DNA from: an uncultured Ruminococcus sp.
GTDB lineage: Bacteria; Bacillota; Clostridia; Oscillospirales; CAG-272
Assembly: GCA_902803255.1 (NCBI GenBank)
Contig: CADCPG010000114.1
Location: forward strand, 1 to 5,687
Length of the DNA: 5,687 bases
Direction of reading: 5' to 3'
A program made the position numbers and the translations under genes. Positions within the stretch are counted from its first letter, which is position 1. Each line of letters starts with the position of its first letter. Below, piece by piece: positions 5,298 to 5,687 of the stretch. The notes below the pieces were generated by a model that saw only the letters and a program-made list of their open reading frames with translations, ran no database searches and had not been told where the DNA came from.

Positions 5298-5687
5298 ATG
5301 ACATCGATCGGCGATATAGCGCGCGGGCTGGGAATCAGCAGGTCCACCGTATCAAAGGCGCTGCGCGGCTCGTCCGACATGAACCCCGACACCGTGGCCG
5401 CCGTGAGGCAGGCCGCGCGCGAGCTGGGATACGACATGTCGAGGCTTCACGACCGGACGGGCGGGACCGGTACCGTCGGTGCCGTCTTCACCGAGCTCCG
5501 CTCCGAATACTACAGCGGCATTTTCGACTCCTTCAGACAGCGCATCGAGGCCGACGGCCGGCGTGTCATCACGATGCTGTCGGATTTCGACAGCGAGGAC
5601 CGGCTGCTCGGCTGCATCGACTACCTCATCCGCTCCAGGGTGATAGGCATACTCTTCCTCACCGAACTCGACATAGACGTTCACCGC
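5298..5687 (+). CDS. LacI-family transcriptional regulator, N-terminal part (runs off the window)
   Basis: The window holds the first 130 codons with no stop; family members are usually about 330-350 residues, so over half is missing. Residues 3-22 (SIGDIARGLGISRSTVSKAL) form the LacI helix-turn-helix, with RSTVSKAL as recognition helix, followed by the third helix and the family signature RELGYDMSR (41-49), where DNA-binding domain meets hinge. From residue 58 the periplasmic-binding-like sensor domain begins (GTVGAVFTEL at 58-67, YYSGIFDSF at 71-79, RVIGIL at 114-119). These proteins usually repress nearby catabolic genes and release DNA when a sugar or similar ligand binds. The divergent gene, two matching palindromes and position support control of the operon and of itself. 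Which ligand it senses is not evident. Assignment to the family is very secure. Confidence 0.93.
   Translation, partial: MTSIGDIARGLGISRSTVSKALRGSSDMNPDTVAAVRQAARELGYDMSRLHDRTGGTGTVGAVFTELRSEYYSGIFDSFRQRIEADGRRVITMLSDFDSEDRLLGCIDYLIRSRVIGILFLTELDIDVHR

Noticed and set aside
3955..5304. A 449-codon open frame on the minus strand in another frame of the solute-binding gene
   Set aside because: It is Arg/Gln/His-rich without a recognisable domain, crosses the promoter region and conflicts with a well-supported lipoprotein gene.
5168..5437. A minus-strand frame antisense to the LacI gene
   Set aside because: It overlaps the helix-turn-helix coding region and both promoters; the plus-strand LacI reading is unambiguous.

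Overview
The window looks like chromosomal DNA of a GC-rich, uncultured Bacillota (Clostridia-like) bacterium. The basis is indirect: Gram-positive-style lipoprotein signal peptides, a stand-alone family-1-like solute-binding lipoprotein, a LacI-type regulator, purine-rich Shine-Dalgarno sequences and near-consensus sigma-A promoters. No rRNA or marker gene fixes the taxonomy.

Layout from right to left. At the right edge, a LacI-family regulator (5298 to the edge, + strand, N-terminal 130 codons only) is divergent from a three-gene minus-strand operon. The 234-bp intergenic region carries two back-to-back promoters. The minus one is a perfect TTGACA-17-TATAAT, the plus one TTGACA-17-TAACAT with an extended -10. 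Each has the same palindromic operator core, GTTTCGAAAC, in its 5' untranslated region, and both operators lie at the same distance from their -10 boxes. The operon encodes (1) an extracellular solute-binding lipoprotein (3579-5063), (2) a lipoprotein with a ComEC-like metallo-beta-lactamase-fold hydrolase domain (1760-3592), overlapping gene 1 by 14 nt, and (3) a neutral-ceramidase-like protein with no signal peptide (214-1719). It ends at a 17-bp perfect hairpin (146-186).

At the left edge, on the minus strand just beyond that hairpin, is the 3' end of a group II intron: a textbook 34-nt domain V (43-76) followed by a domain VI-like hairpin (10-36). The rest of the ribozyme and its reverse transcriptase would have to lie where the operon is, so this is a 5'-truncated or internally deleted remnant.

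Inferred working model: a ligand of unknown identity is captured by the solute-binding lipoprotein and may be processed outside the membrane by the MBL-fold lipoprotein. The product would then be handled in the cytoplasm by the ceramidase-like hydrolase, with the LacI protein sensing a related small molecule and controlling both transcripts. No permease, ATPase or glycosidase gene is in the window, so uptake would depend on genes elsewhere. The ceramidase-like protein differs from characterised ceramidases at two positions expected to be catalytic (a Cys in place of the nucleophilic Ser, and no His at a zinc-ligand site). Its substrate, and so that of the whole operon, may therefore be something other than ceramide.
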